Of a stretch of 64,000 bases of DNA, positions 43,506-51,614 are shown in pieces. Position 1 is the stretch's first letter. Every line of letters starts with the position of its first letter. Location: positions 62,001 to 126,000 of the forward strand of contig NZ_JAHLEL010000007.1 of assembly GCF_020131355.1 (NCBI RefSeq), in the 5' to 3' direction. The notes under the pieces were generated by a model, which made no database searches, had not been told where the DNA came from, and saw only the letters and a list, made by a program, of their open reading frames with translations. The translations under genes and the position numbers were made by a program. This DNA comes from Pseudonocardia sp. ICBG1293 (GTDB lineage: Bacteria > Actinomycetota > Actinomycetes > Mycobacteriales > Pseudonocardiaceae).

Positions 43506-44743
43506 CTCCCCGCGACCGGCTGGGCCGCGGGTGCGGCCTCCGGTGCGAACCCGGCGAGCGGGTTCTCGTCGCAGGCCCGGTCCGGCCGGCGTGGCGGCGG
43601 GGTGAGCGAGAGCATCGTCGGCTGCTTCGGCGCCCGGGTGTTGCGCGGCGCCGAGCGCGAGTGGTCCACGTCGGACTTCGGGATGACCGTCCCGCCGTCG
43701 CGTGCGGCGAGCATGGACTCGCCGTAGCCCTGCACGCACTCCGGGTCCGGGCCGTCGAGCGGCAGGCCGGTGAAGAACTTCGCCGCCATGCACCCGCCCT
43801 GGCAGGTGTCGTAGTGCGAGCACGACGCGCACGCCCCGCCGGTCTGCGGCTGGCGCAGCTCGGTGAACAGGTCGGAGTGCTCCCAGACCTCCTTGAAACC
43901 GCCCTCGTCACGCACGTTGCCGGCCAGGAAGTTCTCGTGGATGGCGAACGGGCAGGCGTAGACGTCGCCGACCGGGTCGATCAGGCAGACCACGCGGCCC
44001 GCGCCGCACAGGTTCAGCCCGGGCAGGGCCTCGCCGAAGGCGGACAGGTGGAAGAACGAGTCGCCGGTCAGGACCTGGTCGCCGTTCGCCACCAGCCAGT
44101 CGTAGAGCTGCTTCTGCTGGGCCTGGGTCGGGTGCAGCTCGTCCCAGACGTCGGCACCGCGGCCCGACGGGCGCAGCCGGGTGATCCGCAGCTGGGCGCC
44201 GTACTTGTCGGCGATGGCCTTGAACTCGTCGAGCTGGTCGACGTTCTCCCGGGTCATCACGACCGAGATCTTCGGGTGCTTGAAGCCCGCCTCGGCGAGG
44301 TTCTCCAGCGCGGTGATCGCGGTGTCGAACGAGCCGGGGCCGCGCACGTAGTCGTTGACCTCGGCCGTCGCGCCGTCCATCGAGATCTGGATGTCGACGT
44401 AGTCGGTCGCGGCGAGCTGTGCCGCGCGGGCCTTGTCGAGCTTGACGCCGTTGGTGGAGAACTTGACGCCGACGTCGTGGGCGATGGCGTAGTCCAGCAG
44501 CTCCCAGAAGTCCGGGCGCACGGTCGGCTCGCCGCCACCGATGTTGATGTAGAAGACCTGCATGCGCTGCAGCTCGTCGATGACGGCCTTGGCCTCGGCG
44601 GTGCTCAGCTCGCGCGGGTCACGCCGCCCGGAGCTGGACAGGCAGTGCACACACGCGAGGTTGCAGGCGTAGGTGAGCTCCCAGGTCAGGCAGATGGGCG
44701 AGTTCAGGCCGTACTGGAAGTGGTCGACCAGCTTCACGGGCAC
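43502..44743 (-). CDS. mftC: Mycofactocin radical SAM maturase
   Basis: 413 residues. The N-terminal motif LTWELTYACNLACVHCLSSSGRRDPRE carries the CX3CX2C SAM cluster and is characteristic of MftC. NIGGGEPTVRPDFWELLDYA follows. The C-terminal SPASM domain has CGAGRVVCLIDPVGDVYACPFA and CASCSHYDTCQGGCMAAKFF. MftC decarboxylates and cyclises the C-terminal Val-Tyr of MftA. The start is GTG 44743 or, with GAGG 5 nt upstream, GTG 44737. The C-terminal 50 residues or so are an extension. It follows mftB on the same strand. Confidence 0.95.
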   Translation of the reverse strand: MPVKLVDHFQYGLNSPICLTWELTYACNLACVHCLSSSGRRDPRELSTAEAKAVIDELQRMQVFYINIGGGEPTVRPDFWELLDYAIAHDVGVKFSTNGVKLDKARAAQLAATDYVDIQISMDGATAEVNDYVRGPGSFDTAITALENLAEAGFKHPKISVVMTRENVDQLDEFKAIADKYGAQLRITRLRPSGRGADVWDELHPTQAQQKQLYDWLVANGDQVLTGDSFFHLSAFGEALPGLNLCGAGRVVCLIDPVGDVYACPFAIHENFLAGNVRDEGGFKEVWEHSDLFTELRQPQTGGACASCSHYDTCQGGCMAAKFFTGLPLDGPDPECVQGYGESMLAARDGGTVIPKSDVDHSRSAPRNTRAPKQPTMLSLTPPPRRPDRACDENPLAGFAPEAAPAAQPVAGS

Positions 44744-44770
44744 CTCACTGTGGTGGTCGGCGGGGCGGGA

Positions 44771-45046
44771 CTAGCGGGCGACGATCGTGTGGGACTGCAG
44801 CAGCCCGGCGAGGGCGCGCAGGTAGGCGTCGTGCTGCGCCTCGGGGACGTCGGCGGCCGCGACGGCCGAGCGGGCGTCCGGCTGGTTCTCCAGGTCGCGC
44901 ACGACCGAGACCAGCTGGGGCGTCTTGAGGAAGGACAGCTTGCGGGTCACGAAGTCGTACACCAGGGCGCCGAAGGGCTCCGGACGCAGCGAGACGCTCT
45001 CGCTGAGCCGGTACGGCGCCGCGGGGTCGAAACCCCCCCGCGGCAC
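44771..45046 (-). CDS. mftB: Mycofactocin biosynthesis chaperone (RiPP recognition element)
   Basis: About 91 residues, PqqD-like RRE fold. It reads YRLSESVSLRPEPFGALVYDFVTRKLSFLKTPQLVSVVRDL, a clear MftB core, ending in AGLLQSHTIVAR. MftB binds the MftA leader and presents it to MftC. The start is probably GTG 45046 (VPRGGFDPAAPYRL). A longer frame from 45109 begins inside the inserted MITE and is unlikely to be native. The MITE (45076-45196) lies 30 bp upstream and separates it from mftA, so coupling to mftA is weakened but the gene body is intact. Confidence 0.9.
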   Translation of the reverse strand: MPRGGFDPAAPYRLSESVSLRPEPFGALVYDFVTRKLSFLKTPQLVSVVRDLENQPDARSAVAAADVPEAQHDAYLRALAGLLQSHTIVAR

Positions 45047-45075
45047 CGTCCGGAACCGTGGTGTCGAGGGGCTTA

Positions 45076-45196
45076 GAGGTCGTTTCAGAACGACTTGTCG
45101 AGTTTCCATTGACCCCTCGACGACAGATCAAACGGCAGGTCAGATAGCCGCTTGTCGTCTACAACAGACACGTCGACCTCGTTCTGAAATGACCTC
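45076..45196. mobile_element. 121-bp MITE (copy 1) at the mftA stop codon
   Basis: Non-coding element with 18-bp terminal inverted repeats, GAGGTCGTTTCAGAACGA at one end and GAGGTCATTTCAGAACGA (reverse complement) at the other, flanked by the duplicated triplet TTA (45073-45075, 45197-45199). Identical 121-bp copies occur at 49400, 50508 and 52599. The TTA next to mftA supplies its TAA stop. The inverted repeats match those of the IS5-like element at 47794-49396. Confidence 0.92.
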
Positions 45197-45283
45197 TTAG
45201 TAGACACCGCACATGCCGTCGATGGAGACCTCCTCGACGAGGGTCTCCTCGGTCAGGGCGTCGTCGTTCTGGTGCTCGCTCAT
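45197..45283 (-). CDS. mftA: Mycofactocin precursor peptide
   Basis: A 28-residue RiPP precursor, starting MSEHQNDDALTEETLVEE and ending VSIDGMCGVY, the conserved MftA C-terminus. The last Val-Tyr becomes the mycofactocin core. GGAGG lies 7 nt before ATG 45283. The TAA stop (45197-45199) coincides with the target-site triplet of the MITE, so the insertion left the peptide unchanged. It is first in the order mftA-mftB-mftC. No mftR (TetR) gene is adjacent. Confidence 0.95.
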   Translation of the reverse strand: MSEHQNDDALTEETLVEEVSIDGMCGVY

Positions 45284-45404
45284 GCGCAACCTCCGCTGGA
45301 TCCGACTCTCGGCGAGAGAGGTGGTGAACCGCCCCGCCGGCCGGCGGTGGCAGCGGTTCGGACGCTATTGGCACCCGGTGCCGGAAATCAATACTCGGCG
45401 TCCA

Positions 45405-45426
45405 CGCCCGTCCGATCGGACGGGCG
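45405..45426. promoter_or_regulatory. 22-bp perfect palindrome between mftA and the DUF952-GNAT gene
   Basis: CGCCCGTCCGA followed directly by its reverse complement TCGGACGGGCG, 15 bp before the ATG at 45442 and about 120 bp upstream of mftA. A second palindrome, GGCACC-C-GGTGCC, lies at 45370-45382. A perfect palindrome here is the kind of site a TetR-type repressor would bind, so it may control one or both divergent genes. Confidence 0.55.
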
Positions 45427-45441
45427 GGCAGGCTGTCTCCC

Positions 45442-46578
45442 ATGACGGTCCTGCTGCACCTGTGCACCCCCGGCGACTGGCGGGCCTCGCTCGCGACCGG
45501 GTCGGTCGCGCCGCCCTCGCTGCCCGAGGTGGGTTTCGTGCACCTGTCGACGCCGGAGCAGGTCGCGCTGCCCGCGCAGCGACTGTTCGCCGGTCGGACC
45601 GACCTGGTCCTGCTCGTGGTCGACCCGGCCCGGCTCGACGCGGCCGGGATCGAGGTGCGCTGGGAGCCCGGCGTGCCCGGCGACCCGGAGTCCCTGCGCT
45701 TCCCGCACGCCTACGGGCCGGTGCCGGCCGCCGCGGTGCTGATGGTGCTCCCCTACCGGCCCACCCCGGACGGCTTCACCGCACCGGAGGTACCCGTGCC
45801 CGGCGCGACGGCGCGGGCGATGGGGTTCGAGCCGTCGATGCTGCGCCGGGGCGCGAGCGCGGAGGAACCGGTGACCGGAGGTGTCGCGGTCCGGACCGAG
45901 GCCTGGCCCGCGTCCCGGATGCACAACCAGCTGCTGCTCGACCGGCCCGACCGCACCGACCCGGCCACCGTCCTCGCCGAGGCGGACCGGGCCCTCACCG
46001 CCCACGGGCTGCACCCGGGCGCGCTGCTGTGGGGCCCGGGCGCGGACGCACTCGCCGACGGCCTGCGCACCGCCGGATGGTCGATCGCGGCGAACGAGGC
46101 CATGACCGCCCCCACCGCGACCGACCCCACGACGACCGGCACGACCCCCGGGCCGATCACGGTCGCCGGGTCCGACCACGACGGGCTCCGCGCGTTCCGG
46201 CGGGCCGCCTGGGCCCGGGACCTGCCCGGTGCCGACGCCGGAACGCTCGACCAGCTGGTCGACCGCGACACCGGCGACGACCGGGTACTGGCCCTGCACC
46301 GCCTCGCCGTCGTGATCGACGACCGGGTGGTGGCCGCCGCGACCCTGCGCCGCGACGGTGCCACGGCCTGGCTCGACGCCCTGGAGACCGACCCGGCCCA
46401 TCGCGGCCGCGGGTACGGCCGGGCGCTGCTGGCCCGTTCCCGCGAGCTCGCCGCCGAGCACGGCTGCGACCTGCTCGCGCTGGGCGCCGACCCCGCCGAC
46501 CGGCCACGGGACTGGTACCGGCGCAGCGGGTTCACCCCGGTCGGCCTGCACGTCGAGGCCTCCGCCCCGCGCCGGTGA
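45442..46578 (+). CDS. DUF952-GNAT fusion protein
   Basis: 378 residues in two or three parts. Residues 1-105 are DUF952-like (LLHLCTPGDWRASLATGSVAPPSLPEVGFVHLSTPEQV). The middle (about 110-215) resembles a degenerate acetyltransferase half. The C-terminal 150 residues are a GNAT domain with the acetyl-CoA loop ALETDPAHRGRGYGRALLARSRELAAEHGCDLLALGADPADRPRDWYRRSGF. The substrate is unknown. It is divergent from mftA across a palindrome-rich gap. Its 3' flank is the insertion-element chain. Confidence 0.82.
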   Translation: MTVLLHLCTPGDWRASLATGSVAPPSLPEVGFVHLSTPEQVALPAQRLFAGRTDLVLLVVDPARLDAAGIEVRWEPGVPGDPESLRFPHAYGPVPAAAVLMVLPYRPTPDGFTAPEVPVPGATARAMGFEPSMLRRGASAEEPVTGGVAVRTEAWPASRMHNQLLLDRPDRTDPATVLAEADRALTAHGLHPGALLWGPGADALADGLRTAGWSIAANEAMTAPTATDPTTTGTTPGPITVAGSDHDGLRAFRRAAWARDLPGADAGTLDQLVDRDTGDDRVLALHRLAVVIDDRVVAAATLRRDGATAWLDALETDPAHRGRGYGRALLARSRELAAEHGCDLLALGADPADRPRDWYRRSGFTPVGLHVEASAPRR

Positions 46579-46655
46579 CCCCTCCGGACGGAGGGGGTTC
46601 CTGCCCCGACGAACGACCCGGTGGTCAGGTACCCATCTGTAGCTGTTGCCAGTAA

Positions 46656-46807
46656 GAGCGTCCGGCAGTAGAGGTGGCCGTGTGTCGGTGTTGGTAGAGA
46701 CACGGACCTGCAAGTGATCATGGGATTGCTGATGTCCTGATGGTCGCCTGGAGAGTCCGTGCCTCTACCTGCAACGACACCCCCACGACCTCATTTGCCG
46801 GGCGCTC
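46656..46807. mobile_element. 152-bp MITE-B, an internally deleted relative of IS-B
   Basis: It starts GAGCGTCCGGCAGTAGAGG and ends TTGCCGGGCGCTC. The first 113 bp or so match the transposase-5' end of IS-B almost exactly, one A/G difference, then diverge. It has no coding capacity and is flanked by TAA on both sides. Confidence 0.82.
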
Positions 46808-46810
46808 TAA

Positions 46811-47790
46811 GAGGTCGCGCGGATTGGTCACAGCTTGGCCGCGGTCGAGTGTCTGGGGGCGAGGGCGGGTACGGGCCTGCCGATCATGAAGTTATCTACG
46901 CTTCGTGATCGTCTGGAGGCCGCGTGCCCACCCTGCCATCATGGCTGACCGAGCCGTTGTGGGACCAGTTCACCGCGCTGCTGCCTCATCGAGACGAGTT
47001 CGATCCCACCCATCCGCTGGGCTGCCATCGCCGCCGGATCGCGGATCGGATCGTGTTCGACAAGCTCCTGCAGGTACTGCGGTTCGGCTGCTCGTATGAG
47101 GGCATCGCTGACAGCACCTGCTCGGCGACCACCATCCGCGATCGTCGTGACGAGTGGATCAGGCTCGGGGTCTTCGCCCAGCTGCGTCGGATCGTCCTGG
47201 ACGCCTACGACCGCATCGTCGGTCTGCTGCTGCACGACATCGCCGTCGATGGCGCCATCACCAAGGCCCCCGGCGGCGGCGAGGTCGCCGGTCCGTCGCC
47301 GGTGGACCGGCGCAAACAGGGTATGAAACGTTCGGTGCTCGTCGAGGGATACGGCATCCCGCTGGGCCGAGTCCTGGCCGGAGCCAACCGGCACGACTCC
47401 CCGCTACTGGGCCCCACCCTCGACCGCCTCGATGCTCTCGGCCCGCTGCCCGACGACATCACCGTGCACCTCGACGCCGGCTATGACTCCGGCAAGACCC
47501 GCGACACGCTGGCCGAACGAGGCCTGCACGGCGAGATCGCGCACAAGGGTGAGAAAGCGCCGATCCAGGCCACCCGCCGCTGGCACGTCGAGCGGACCAA
47601 CGCTTGGCACAACAGCTTCAACCGGCTGCAGCGCTGCTACGAACGACGAGAAATCGTCGTCGACGCGTTCTTCGACCTCGCCGACACGATCGTCACACTC
47701 CGTAGCTTGATTCGGCAGGCCTGGACCACACACCGCTGGAACGCCCGACCTGCACGACGTCCATGATCACCAACCAATCCGCGCGACCTC
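46811..47790 (+). mobile_element. IS-A copy 1 (IS5-family, 980 bp)
   Basis: Perfect 18-bp terminal inverted repeats GAGGTCGCGCGGATTGGT, TAA on both sides, one transposase gene in plus orientation. The second copy at 50632-51611 is inverted and its transposase protein is identical, indicating recent transposition. Confidence 0.92.
46924..47766 (+). CDS. IS5-family transposase (IS-A copy 1)
   Basis: A 280-residue DDE transposase. An N-terminal DUF4096-like segment (LTEPLWDQFTALLP ... HPLGCHRRRIADRIVFDKLLQVL) is followed by the catalytic domain: the first Asp in AVDGAITKAPGGGE, the second in VHLDAGYDSGKTRD, and the Glu in WHVERTNAWHNSFNRLQRCYERR. GTG 46924 starts VPTLPSWL. It is intact and full length. 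Its substrate ends are the element's GAGGTCGCGCGG repeats. Confidence 0.93.
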   Translation: MPTLPSWLTEPLWDQFTALLPHRDEFDPTHPLGCHRRRIADRIVFDKLLQVLRFGCSYEGIADSTCSATTIRDRRDEWIRLGVFAQLRRIVLDAYDRIVGLLLHDIAVDGAITKAPGGGEVAGPSPVDRRKQGMKRSVLVEGYGIPLGRVLAGANRHDSPLLGPTLDRLDALGPLPDDITVHLDAGYDSGKTRDTLAERGLHGEIAHKGEKAPIQATRRWHVERTNAWHNSFNRLQRCYERREIVVDAFFDLADTIVTLRSLIRQAWTTHRWNARPARRP

Positions 47791-47857
47791 TAAGACGTCG
47801 TTTCAGAAGTGGTGGGCCCGGTTCTGCCGGTGACGGCGGGGCTGGCAGCATCGGCTG

Positions 47858-48451
47858 ATGGTCGCGCCTCGTGTGTCTGAGAAGACGAAGATTTTCGAGT
47901 TGGAGATCGTCCTGACCGAGGTGGTGCCGGCGGTCCGGCGTCGGGTGCAGGTGCCGGGCGAGGTCGACTTGGCGGTGTTGCACGAGGTGGTGCAGTCAGT
48001 GATGGGCTGGACGAACTCTCATCTGCACGAGTTCGAGATCGTCGGGCGCCGCTACGGGATCCCAGACCCGGACTGGCCCGGACAGGATGTCGCCGACGAG
48101 ACGAAAGAGAAGCTGTTTCGGCTGGTCAAGGCTGGTGACCGGTTCGGTTACGTCTACGACTTCGGTGACAACTGGGCCCACGAGATCACCGTCGAGGCGG
48201 TCGCGGCCGTCGAGCCGGGAGTGTGCTATCCGCGATGCGTCGCCGGGCAGGGGGCGTGCCCGCCCGAGGACGTCGGCGGGATCGGGGGGTATGAGGACTT
48301 CCAGGCCGTGCTCGCCGACCCTGACCATCCCGACCGCGCCGAGCGCCTGGAGTGGGCGGGCGGGCCGTTCGACCCGCACCGCTTCGACCCTGACGAGGCC
48401 GACCGGGCCTTGGAGTGGCTGGCCTGGCGGCCGCTGGCCCCGACCTCGTAG
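47858..48451 (+). CDS. Plasmid pRiA4b ORF-3-like protein (IS-C passenger)
   Basis: 197 residues of the PF07929 family: VVPAVRRRVQVPGEVDLAVLHEVVQSVMGWTNSHLHEFEI, then YVYDFGDNWAHEITVEAV and CVAGQGACPPEDVGGIGGYEDF, which are the family's recurring motifs. Function is unknown, but members are frequently carried by plasmids and transposons. It lies between the left end of IS-C and the transposase, so it moves with the element. Confidence 0.88.
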   Translation: MVAPRVSEKTKIFELEIVLTEVVPAVRRRVQVPGEVDLAVLHEVVQSVMGWTNSHLHEFEIVGRRYGIPDPDWPGQDVADETKEKLFRLVKAGDRFGYVYDFGDNWAHEITVEAVAAVEPGVCYPRCVAGQGACPPEDVGGIGGYEDFQAVLADPDHPDRAERLEWAGGPFDPHRFDPDEADRALEWLAWRPLAPTS

Positions 48452-48482
48452 GCGAGTGCCTCAGCGAGGGCTGGGTCGACCA

Positions 48483-49328
48483 TCACTTCGGCTTCGGCTT
48501 CGGCTTGGTGAGGCGGCGGTGGCAGATCAGGGCGCAGGCCAGCGATAACAGCGCGGTGATCGTGGATTCGGCGCGGTCGTAGCGCAGCGCGAGGCGGCGG
48601 AAGTCCAGCAGCCAGGACATGGTGCACTCGACGACCCAGCGGACCCGCCCGAGCCGGGTGGAGTCCTCGATCCCGCGCCGGGCGATCCGCACCCCGATCC
48701 CACGCCCACTCAGGTAGCGGCGGCAGCGGGGATAGTCGTAGCCCTTGTCGGCGTGCACCTTGTCCGGCCGACGTCGCGGACGCCCCGGCTGTCCCGCCCG
48801 TTCGCGGACGCCGGGGTTGGTGTCCAGCAGCGGGGCGAGCATCCGACTGTCGTGGGTGTTCGCCCCGGTGACCAGCGCATGCAGCGGGAGCCCGCCTCGG
48901 TCGCAGAGCACGTGGTACTTGCTGCCCGCCTTCCCGCGATCGGTCGGCGAGGGCCCGGTGGCCTCGCCGCGGCGCTTGGCCCGCACGCTCACGCTGTCCA
49001 CCGCCGCCCGCGACCAGTCCAGCAGGCCCTGCTGGGCGAGGCGGTCGAGCATCACCCGGTGCAGCTGGGCCCAGACCCCGGCCTGCTGCCACTGCCGTAG
49101 CCGCCGCCAGCAGGTTACTCCGGACCCACAGCCGAGCTCGGCGGGCAGCGCGTTCCAGCTGATCCCGGTCTTGAGCACGAACACGATCCCGGCCAGAGCG
49201 GCCCGATCCGGCACCCGCGGACGGCCTGTCCGTCCCCGCTTGTGCTTGCGCGGCTTGGGCAGCAGCGGCTCCACCAGCGCCCACAGCTCGTCGCTCACCA
49301 ATCGCTCGACACAAGATCGCCGCGCCAC
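48483..49328 (-). CDS. IS5-family transposase (IS-C)
   Basis: 281 residues: a DUF4096 N-terminus (LVSDELWALVEPLLPKPRKHKRGRTGRPRVPDRAALAGIVFVLKTGISWNALP) and a DDE domain with Asp in AAVDSVSVRAKRRGE, Asp in VHADKGYDYPRCR and Glu in RWVVECTMSWLLDFRRLALRYDR. The C-terminus is a short KPKPKPK tail. It appears intact. It belongs to a different subgroup from IS-A and IS-B. Confidence 0.92.
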   Translation of the reverse strand: MARRSCVERLVSDELWALVEPLLPKPRKHKRGRTGRPRVPDRAALAGIVFVLKTGISWNALPAELGCGSGVTCWRRLRQWQQAGVWAQLHRVMLDRLAQQGLLDWSRAAVDSVSVRAKRRGEATGPSPTDRGKAGSKYHVLCDRGGLPLHALVTGANTHDSRMLAPLLDTNPGVRERAGQPGRPRRRPDKVHADKGYDYPRCRRYLSGRGIGVRIARRGIEDSTRLGRVRWVVECTMSWLLDFRRLALRYDRAESTITALLSLACALICHRRLTKPKPKPK

Positions 49329-49399
49329 GACCGGACATGATCAGCTACCAGCGCCGATCCACACAGGACCGACACGCCGACTTCTGAAACGACCTCTTA

Positions 49400-49520
49400 G
49401 AGGTCGTTTCAGAACGACTTGTCGAGTTTCCATTGACCCCTCGACGACAGATCAAACGGCAGGTCAGATAGCCGCTTGTCGTCTACAACAGACACGTCGA
49501 CCTCGTTCTGAAATGACCTC
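49400..49520. mobile_element. 121-bp MITE (copy 2)
   Basis: Identical in sequence and orientation to the copy at 45076. Flanked by TTA (49397-49399) and TAA (49521-49523). It joins IS-C to IS-B copy 1. Confidence 0.9.
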
Positions 49521-49523
49521 TAA

Positions 49524-50504
49524 GAGCGCCCGGCGATTGATGGTTATCGGAGTCGACGGGTCGTGGGTCGGGTTGTCCAGCGGTAGCGGCTGCGGGCACG
49601 GTTGATCAGCCGGCGGATCACGGTGAGCGCGGCGGCGAGGTCGAGGTAGAACTCGACGATGATCTTCCGGCGATCGGTGAACCGGCGCAGCTTGCCGTAG
49701 CCGTTCATCCAGGAATGGGTGCGCTCGACCGGCCACCGCATACCGACCTGGATCGGGGCGGGCCGGCCCTTGGTGGCGATCTGTGCGTCGAACCCGAGTC
49801 GTTCGAGCAGATCGCGGGTCTTGCCTGAGTCATAGCCCCGGTCCAGGTGCAGGCACGGTCGCTCGGGCAGCGGCCCGATCATGTCGTAGATCCCGATCAG
49901 GGTCGGTTTCAGCAACGGCGAGTCGTGGTCATTGGCGCGGGCGCTGATCAGGTGCAGCGGGATCCCCGCACCGTCGCAGACCACGGAGCGTTTGGTGCCC
50001 TGTTTGCCCCGGTCGACCGGGTTACAGCCGGCGACCTCGCCACCGCAGGGAGCCTTGGTGATCGCTCCGTCGGCAGACAGATCGTCGAGGTCGAGACCGA
50101 TCATCTAGTCATAGCCGGCCAGCGCGGCCCGAAGGACCTGCTCCCCGACGCCAGCGGCGGCCCACTGGGCGAGACGGCGGCGGATCGTGCGGTCCGAGCA
50201 GCCGGGGGTGGCAATGCGTTCGTAGCCGCTGCCGTGCACCAACGCCGCGAGCACGTGCTCGAACACCAGGCGGTCGGGGATACGGCGGCGGTGACATCCC
50301 CACGGATGGGCCGGGTCGAACTCCGGGCGCCGCTCTGCCTCGATCAGGGCAGCGAACTCGACCCAGAGGGGGTCGATCAGCGATTCTGGCAATAGAGGCA
50401 CGGACCCTCCAGGCGACCATCAGGACATCAGCAATCCCATGATCACTTGCAGGTCCGTGTCTCTACCAACACCGACACACGGCCACCTCTACTGCCGGAC
50501 GCTC
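49524..50504 (-). mobile_element. IS-B copy 1 (IS5-family, 981 bp)
   Basis: Ends GAGCGCCCGGCGATTG and GAGCGTCCGGCAGTAG (reverse complement), imperfect inverted repeats, with TAA on both sides. One transposase gene is interrupted by an in-frame stop. The near-identical second copy is at 51615-52595, in the same orientation. Confidence 0.9.
49544..50401 (-). pseudogene. IS-B copy 1 transposase with in-frame amber stop
   Basis: The two halves are in one frame: an N-terminal DUF4096-like part from ATG 50401 (MPLLPESLIDPLWVEF, 98 residues, ending GYD), a TAG at 50105-50107, then MIGLDLDDLSADGAITKAPCGGE with the DDE residues (Asp in SADGAITKAP, Asp in HLDRGYDSGKT, Glu in WPVERTHSWMNGYGKLRRF). A glutamine or arginine codon is expected at the stop. 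The second copy has the same TAG, so the element spread after acquiring it, moved with help in trans, or is read through. Confidence 0.85.
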
Positions 50505-50507
50505 TAA

Positions 50508-50628
50508 GAGGTCGTTTCAGAACGACTTGTCGAGTTTCCATTGACCCCTCGACGACAGATCAAACGGCAGGTCAGATAGCCGCTTGTCGTCTACAACAGA
50601 CACGTCGACCTCGTTCTGAAATGACCTC
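50508..50628. mobile_element. 121-bp MITE (copy 3)
   Basis: Identical to the other copies and in the same orientation, with TAA on both sides. It lies between IS-B copy 1 and IS-A copy 2. Confidence 0.9.
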
Positions 50629-50631
50629 TAA

Positions 50632-51611
50632 GAGGTCGCGCGGATTGGTTGGTGATCATGGACGTCGTGCAGGTCGGGCGTTCCAGCGGTGTGTGGTCCA
50701 GGCCTGCCGAATCAAGCTACGGAGTGTGACGATCGTGTCGGCGAGGTCGAAGAACGCGTCGACGACGATTTCTCGTCGTTCGTAGCAGCGCTGCAGCCGG
50801 TTGAAGCTGTTGTGCCAAGCGTTGGTCCGCTCGACGTGCCAGCGGCGGGTGGCCTGGATCGGCGCTTTCTCACCCTTGTGCGCGATCTCGCCGTGCAGGC
50901 CTCGTTCGGCCAGCGTGTCGCGGGTCTTGCCGGAGTCATAGCCGGCGTCGAGGTGCACGGTGATGTCGTCGGGCAGCGGGCCGAGAGCATCGAGGCGGTC
51001 GAGGGTGGGGCCCAGTAGCGGGGAGTCGTGCCGGTTGGCTCCGGCCAGGACTCGGCCCAGCGGGATGCCGTATCCCTCGACGAGCACCGAACGTTTCATA
51101 CCCTGTTTGCGCCGGTCCACCGGCGACGGACCGGCGACCTCGCCGCCGCCGGGGGCCTTGGTGATGGCGCCATCGACGGCGATGTCGTGCAGCAGCAGAC
51201 CGACGATGCGGTCGTAGGCGTCCAGGACGATCCGACGCAGCTGGGCGAAGACCCCGAGCCTGATCCACTCGTCACGACGATCGCGGATGGTGGTCGCCGA
51301 GCAGGTGCTGTCAGCGATGCCCTCATACGAGCAGCCGAACCGCAGTACCTGCAGGAGCTTGTCGAACACGATCCGATCCGCGATCCGGCGGCGATGGCAG
51401 CCCAGCGGATGGGTGGGATCGAACTCGTCTCGATGAGGCAGCAGCGCGGTGAACTGGTCCCACAACGGCTCGGTCAGCCATGATGGCAGGGTGGGCACGC
51501 GGCCTCCAGACGATCACGAAGCGTAGATAACTTCATGATCGGCAGGCCCGTACCCGCCCTCGCCCCCAGACACTCGACCGCGGCCAAGCTGTGACCAATC
51601 CGCGCGACCTC
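50632..51611 (-). mobile_element. IS-A copy 2 (IS5-family, 980 bp)
   Basis: An inverted copy of the element at 46811-47790, with the same 18-bp ends and TAA flanks. Confidence 0.92.
50656..51498 (-). CDS. IS5-family transposase (IS-A copy 2)
   Basis: 280 residues, identical in protein sequence to the transposase at 46924-47766, with all DDE residues present (AVDGAITKAP, VHLDAGYDSGKT, WHVERTNAWHNSF). The inverted orientation relative to copy 1 gives recombination between them the potential to invert the 3-kb segment between. Confidence 0.93.
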   Translation of the reverse strand: MPTLPSWLTEPLWDQFTALLPHRDEFDPTHPLGCHRRRIADRIVFDKLLQVLRFGCSYEGIADSTCSATTIRDRRDEWIRLGVFAQLRRIVLDAYDRIVGLLLHDIAVDGAITKAPGGGEVAGPSPVDRRKQGMKRSVLVEGYGIPLGRVLAGANRHDSPLLGPTLDRLDALGPLPDDITVHLDAGYDSGKTRDTLAERGLHGEIAHKGEKAPIQATRRWHVERTNAWHNSFNRLQRCYERREIVVDAFFDLADTIVTLRSLIRQAWTTHRWNARPARRP

Positions 51612-51614
51612 TAA

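Larger units (their letters stand above)
47794..49396. mobile_element. IS-C (IS5-family, 1603 bp) carrying a passenger gene
   Basis: Ends GACGTCGTTTCAGAAGT (left) and GAGGTCGTTTCAGAAGT (right, reverse complement), 17 bp with one mismatch. Flanks are TAA (left) and TTA (right). It contains a pRiA4b-ORF3-like gene in plus orientation and a transposase in minus orientation, convergent. The first 15 bases of its right repeat equal those of the 121-bp MITE, so this transposase or a relative could mobilise the MITE. Confidence 0.85.

Noticed and set aside
44771..45109. MftB with an N-terminal extension starting at 45109
   Set aside because: That start and its first residues come from the inserted MITE. 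The conserved RRE begins after GTG 45046.
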